Source: an uncultured Synergistales bacterium (GTDB lineage Bacteria; Synergistota; Synergistia; Synergistales; Aminobacteriaceae). Taken from it: a stretch of 9,633 nucleotides of DNA. The stretch lies in contig CAJODX010000029.1 of assembly GCA_905233295.1 (NCBI GenBank), positions 1-9,633 on the forward strand. The letters are read 5' to 3'. The position numbers were made by a program, and so were the translations under genes. Numbering within the stretch: the first letter of the stretch is position 1; every line of letters begins with the position of its first letter. Below are positions 6,401 through 9,633 of this stretch, in pieces. The notes below the pieces were generated by a model, which saw nothing but the letters and a program-made list of their open reading frames with translations, was not told the origin of the DNA and did not search any database.

Positions 6401-6450
6401 AAAAAATTTTCGGAGTCAGAAAAAATTCCCAACTCCTTACTCCTGACCCC
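6401..6450 (-). terminator. Possible intrinsic terminator of cheV
   Basis: On the minus strand GGGGTCAG (6443-6450) can pair with CTGACTCC (6412-6419), 7 of 8 positions, across a 23-base loop. A second option pairs GGAGT with ACTCC (6432-6436 with 6412-6416). After CGAAAA comes a T-run (A at 6401-6406 on the plus strand). The long loop and the offset of the T-run make it weak. A separate 7-bp A+T hairpin, GAAAATT/AATTTTC (6394-6411), might serve the convergent plus-strand operon. Confidence 0.35.
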
Positions 6451-6455
6451 TCACT

Positions 6456-7373
6456 CTAAACAGATTTCTGAACGGGTTTTCTTCCGCTCCTGTAAATTCC
6501 CATGACGGCTTCGACAAGTTTATAAACATCGGGCTTGAGAACGTGAATAATTTTCAAAGATTCAGCGCGTTCAAGAAGATCTTTCACCATAATCGAAGAA
6601 AATAAAATTACAGGCATCTCAGCTGTCCTCGAATCCTGACGCAGAGTTTCAACAAGGCTCAGTCCGTCCAACAGTGGCATCTCAATATCAGACACAAGCA
6701 AATCGAAATTTTCTCCCTGATCAAGCAAAAGTTTCCGCGCTTCAACTCCGTCTTTAACGGGATATATGCTCGTGAAGCCGGACTGTTTCAAAACATCGCA
6801 GGTCTGCTGGCGCAGCAGCGGCGAGTCATCAGCGACAAGAATATGAAAATCTTCAACGTGTCCGATCTGTTCCTGATAATTATTTAATTTTGTCTGGTCG
6901 AACATATGTTCCGCAACGGCAGGCGCAGTCTCCTGAATGATTGCCTCGTAGTCGAGAAGCAAAATATTCCGTTCATCGCGCTTGATGATATATAAAACCC
7001 ATTTTAATGAAACCCCGCGCATTTTTGAAGAGTCAAGATCTTCGGCGTTCACCTGACGTATTCTTTCAACGCCGTCAACGAGGAAGCCGAGTTTTATATC
7101 ATTAAATTCAACGACCATAACCTTCGTAAGGTGCATCGGAACGTTTGAATGAATACCGAGGAATATTCTTAAATCTATCAAAGGCAGCAGAGCATCGCGC
7201 AGTGTCGTTATCCCTACGAAAGACGGAGTTTTTGTCGGTATAGGTCGGCAGCCTGTCCAACGCAAAATCTCCCGTGTTTTGTTTACATTTATTGCGAAAG
7301 CGTCCTTGCCAAGCGTAAAGACCACAACTTCCCATTTTCGGCTGGCTGCTTCGACATTTCTTTTTTCTTCCAT
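6456..7373 (-). CDS. cheV: Chemotaxis coupling protein CheV (CheW domain plus receiver)
   Basis: CheV joins chemoreceptors to the CheA kinase at the cytoplasmic face of the membrane. Its receiver domain, phosphorylated by CheA, tunes adaptation or drains phosphate. Residues about 13-150 are a CheW-like coupling domain: EVVVFTLGKDAFAINVNKTREIL, then GITTLRDALLPLIDLR, then GFLVDGVERIRQV. Residues 175-292 are a receiver with acidic pair D182/D183, phospho-acceptor D229 in SDIEMP, S259/S260 at the threonine/serine position and K280 in LKPD, so it should be phosphorylatable. Length (305 aa) is typical. The ATG is preceded by GGGAGG with a long 13-base A+T spacer. The gene stands alone: no other chemotaxis gene adjoins it, and it faces the prepilin-like gene tail to tail. 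Transcription probably starts from the doubled -10 at 7405-7426. Confidence 0.94.
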   Translation of the reverse strand: MEEKRNVEAASRKWEVVVFTLGKDAFAINVNKTREILRWTGCRPIPTKTPSFVGITTLRDALLPLIDLRIFLGIHSNVPMHLTKVMVVEFNDIKLGFLVDGVERIRQVNAEDLDSSKMRGVSLKWVLYIIKRDERNILLLDYEAIIQETAPAVAEHMFDQTKLNNYQEQIGHVEDFHILVADDSPLLRQQTCDVLKQSGFTSIYPVKDGVEARKLLLDQGENFDLLVSDIEMPLLDGLSLVETLRQDSRTAEMPVILFSSIMVKDLLERAESLKIIHVLKPDVYKLVEAVMGIYRSGRKPVQKSV

Positions 7374-7404
7374 AATGAAAATTTTGCCTCCCTTTTGAAT
7401 CTTT

Positions 7405-7426
7405 ATTATATCGAAATTATATCGAA
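7405..7426 (-). promoter_or_regulatory. Doubled -10 element upstream of cheV
   Basis: Two perfect tandem copies of an 11-base unit (plus strand ATTATATCGAA, minus strand TTCGATATAAT) lie end to end, each containing a perfect minus-strand TATAAT. They sit about 32 and 43 bases before the cheV ATG, so they may be alternative -10 boxes 11 bases apart. No good TTGACA-like -35 is seen for either. Confidence 0.5.
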
Positions 7427-7466
7427 GTGTTTTTCATAATCTGATCAAAATTTTCATCTCCTTTCT

Positions 7467-7523
<57 letters not shown>

Positions 7524-7620
7524 GCAAAAAAAATTTTTATAAAAAATAAAATTCGATTTTTTTTAAGCCGTTCTTAAAATATTATTTTTTATTAAAACTC
7601 ATTAGATTATAACAAAATCA

Positions 7621-7635
7621 CGCTATAATTTAGCG
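7621..7635 (+). promoter_or_regulatory. Promoter -10 with inverted repeat for the alpha-2-macroglobulin gene
   Basis: CGCTATAATTTAGCG holds a perfect TATAAT (7624-7629). The arms CGCTA and TAGCG form a perfect 5-base inverted repeat around a 5-base centre, overlapping the -10. The -10 lies 52 bases before the start codon. ATTAGA (7601-7606) sits at 17-base spacing but is a poor -35. The dyad could be an operator for a small dimeric repressor or may be chance. Confidence 0.5.
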
Positions 7636-7681
7636 CGATATGTACTTAAAATAAAATTATAAAAGAAAGGACTGCATATTT

Positions 7682-9633
7682 TTGTTGAAATCCAGAAAAA
7701 TTTTATTATTAATTCTGGCTTTTATGCTCGCTGCAACGTCTGTATCCGCTGCAACACGCTCGAACATGCCGGCGGGAGTTCAGAGTTTCGCTCCTATCGG
7801 GACAGTGCAGGACAACGTTTCATTCAGAGCAGTGTTCAGAAATCCTGTTGTGAATAAGAATCAGACAGGCAAAGTCATAACGCCGGAAAATCCGTTGTTC
7901 CCGTTTGAAGTCAATCCTCCTTTGCAGCTTGAAGGACGCTGGCAGAACGAAAGAACTTTCACAGCGAAACTGTTATCTCCTCTGCGCAATGCCACAACAT
8001 ACACGGCATCTTTGCGCGATAACCTGAAAGACAGGCGCGGAAACAAAATCGGTCCGGGCACGTTCAGATTTCAGACTGAAGGTCTATCGCCAACTGACGT
8101 AAAAGCCTCAATGGGTCGCGACGGCAACGCATATTTCACTTTGAGTTTCAACATGAGAATCGATCCGGCAAGACTCAAAGGCTTTATGAGAATCCTTAAC
8201 TCCGAAGGACGCGAGATGCCTTATAACATCAACGGCGGTTTGCCCTCACGCGTTATAAGAGTTGCTGTGCCTGTCGAAAAAACTTCATCGAGACAGAGAT
8301 TTACAGTGAAAATCGCGGCAGGACTGAAATCCGGCGAGGGTGATTTGGGCTTCGAGAAAGATTTTTCTGAAAATGTCGTGCTTGATCCGGAGTTAATAGT
8401 TCAAGGGCTTTATCCTGATGAAAATGAAATCCGCGCAACTTTCAACTTCGCTATTGACCCTGTTGCAGCAAAAAGTTTTATCACTATCGAGCCTTCTGTC
8501 AGTGATGTAAAATTTTTAACAAGCTGGAGCGATGAAACTGTCGTAATGCGTTCAAGCGAGTTCAAGCCGCGTTCAAGATTCGTCATAACATTCAGAAAGG
8601 GATTCCCTTCAAAAGGCGGTCTTGTCCTCAAAGAAGATTATAAACAGGCTGTCATTATGCCCGATTTGGATTCACAGGTCAGTCTTCCGGCTTCGGGAAC
8701 ATATCTGACTGCTCTCGACAAAGGCTTAATCCCCGTTGAACTGCTGAACGTGAAAAAACTTCAGCTCGATTTATGGCGCATGTACGAAAATAATGTGCCT
8801 TACGTCCTTCACGGAGATTATGACAATTTCCAGAAAGATATTGCCCATCGTGTTTATACGAATGAACTCGCGCTGAATCTTCCGTTAAATGAAAGAGTCC
8901 GCCGCAGCATTCCTCTTGACGAAATGGCAAAAGGCGAACGCGGATTATTTTTGCTGACGGCACGCGACGCTGACAAAGAATGGTGGGACGAAGCAACTCA
9001 GATGGTCAATCTCAGCGATATGGGCGTTACCGCAAGACTTTGGGAAGATGCCATTCTCCTTTGGGTCAACAGATTAACGACAGCTGGAGGTATCGGCGCG
9101 GCAAAAGTAAAAATTTTCTCCGACAAAAAACAGCTTCTTGCTGAAGGCGAAACCAACATGGGCGGAATTTTTTATTACGAAGTCCCCGACGGTAAAACGT
9201 GGTCGAAAGAAAATCAGCCTGATGTTGCTGTAATTTCAAAGACAAACGCTGACGGTGCAACAGATTTAACATATGTTCAGCTCACGAGAAATTTATTAAA
9301 CCGCGAAATTTTTGACACAGCCGGACGTGAATGGCTTCGTTCGGGCTATGACGCTGTGATTTTCTCGCCACGCGACATTTACAGAACCGGCGAATCTGCC
9401 GTATTCAAGGCTGTTGTACGCAACGCAAATCTTTCAACACCTGAGGCATTCCCTGTCCTGTTCATCGTACGCGACACTCTTGGACGCAAAGTCAAACAGG
9501 AATCTATCACCCTCAACGCGAAAGGTAGCGCAGTAGCAGAGCTTAATCTTCCGTCAAACGCATTGACAGGACTTTGGACAGCTTCACTCGCAATTCCCGG
9601 CAACGAGGACAAACCGATAGCGTTTTATAATTT
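7682..9633 (+). CDS. Secreted bacterial alpha-2-macroglobulin, N-terminal ~650 residues (cut by window edge)
   Basis: Bacterial alpha-2-macroglobulins are large envelope proteins that trap attacking proteases, usually with a thioester bait mechanism, and are thought to guard the periplasm together with penicillin-binding protein 1C. The open frame runs from TTG at 7682 to the window end. A Sec signal peptide is clear: KSRK, then ILLLILAFMLAATSVSA, with likely cleavage after SVSA. Unlike E. coli YfhM there is no lipobox cysteine. Residues about 35-130 look like an Ig-like domain (ending TFRFQTE), followed by further beta-rich segments (135-235, 238-330). An MG1-like domain starts near 345, and an MG2-type block reads SGYDAVIFSPRDIYRTGESA at about 554-573. 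Bait region, thioester CxEQ and C-terminal domains lie beyond the window. The AAAGGA at 7666-7671 favours TTG 7682 (spacing 10) over the adjacent TTG 7685 (spacing 13). There is no in-frame ATG until inside the signal peptide. Confidence 0.85.
   Translation, partial: MLKSRKILLLILAFMLAATSVSAATRSNMPAGVQSFAPIGTVQDNVSFRAVFRNPVVNKNQTGKVITPENPLFPFEVNPPLQLEGRWQNERTFTAKLLSPLRNATTYTASLRDNLKDRRGNKIGPGTFRFQTEGLSPTDVKASMGRDGNAYFTLSFNMRIDPARLKGFMRILNSEGREMPYNINGGLPSRVIRVAVPVEKTSSRQRFTVKIAAGLKSGEGDLGFEKDFSENVVLDPELIVQGLYPDENEIRATFNFAIDPVAAKSFITIEPSVSDVKFLTSWSDETVVMRSSEFKPRSRFVITFRKGFPSKGGLVLKEDYKQAVIMPDLDSQVSLPASGTYLTALDKGLIPVELLNVKKLQLDLWRMYENNVPYVLHGDYDNFQKDIAHRVYTNELALNLPLNERVRRSIPLDEMAKGERGLFLLTARDADKEWWDEATQMVNLSDMGVTARLWEDAILLWVNRLTTAGGIGAAKVKIFSDKKQLLAEGETNMGGIFYYEVPDGKTWSKENQPDVAVISKTNADGATDLTYVQLTRNLLNREIFDTAGREWLRSGYDAVIFSPRDIYRTGESAVFKAVVRNANLSTPEAFPVLFIVRDTLGRKVKQESITLNAKGSAVAELNLPSNALTGLWTASLAIPGNEDKPIAFYN

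Noticed and set aside
7108..7335. Second minus-strand frame inside cheV
   Set aside because: It overlaps the conserved CheW domain coding region in another frame and has no independent translation signal.
7861..9612. Five minus-strand open frames opposite the macroglobulin gene
   Set aside because: The plus strand is one uninterrupted frame of about 650 codons with a signal peptide and family motifs; the antisense frames are arginine- and serine-rich shadows.

Overview
The window looks like ordinary chromosome from an A+T-rich, diderm (two-membrane), motile bacterium. The diderm inference rests mainly on a bacterial alpha-2-macroglobulin, which in known bacteria belongs to the envelope of two-membrane cells. 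Motility or taxis is suggested by CheV. Several starts appear to be TTG or GTG, and ribosome-binding sites are GGAGG- or GAGGTG-like. A Synergistota-type anaerobe would fit this mix of genes, but that is an impression from protein style and not something the sequence proves. I see no phage genes, insertion sequences, tRNA, rRNA or CRISPR array.

Layout from left to right. Positions 1-2988 hold four minus-strand genes. In transcription order they are a Cof-type HAD phosphatase, lipoprotein signal peptidase lspA, an unrecognised 468-residue protein, and the start of metA (first enzyme of methionine synthesis from homoserine), which runs off the left edge. A good intrinsic terminator that overlaps the lspA stop splits this into two units: cof-lspA, and the unknown gene plus metA, which are only 6 bases apart. 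Upstream of cof, positions 3000-3200 carry a decayed internal piece of a metallo-beta-lactamase-fold hydrolase. Its remains apparently also supply the cof promoter and part of its ribosome-binding site.

From 3303 the plus strand carries pepF (oligoendopeptidase F). A separate, tightly packed three-gene group follows: a small two-helix membrane protein, the nickel-responsive repressor NikR (overlapping by 17 bases), and a small prepilin-like protein. This group meets the minus-strand cheV gene head-on at about 6400-6455.

A 308-base A+T-rich divergent region (7374-7681) separates cheV from a large plus-strand gene for a secreted alpha-2-macroglobulin, which runs off the right edge before its thioester region. 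This region is the most unusual stretch of DNA here. It has two tandem 11-base copies of a -10 box in front of cheV, a 57-base array of A(T)5/A(T)6 units, and a CGCTA/TAGCG dyad around the -10 box of the macroglobulin gene.

The genes serve separate tasks: methionine synthesis, lipoprotein maturation, peptide turnover, metal regulation, chemotaxis and envelope defence. I do not see a convincing new multi-gene system. The best leads are the unknown protein coupled to metA, the NikR operon with a prepilin-like partner, and the repeat-rich cheV/macroglobulin regulatory region.
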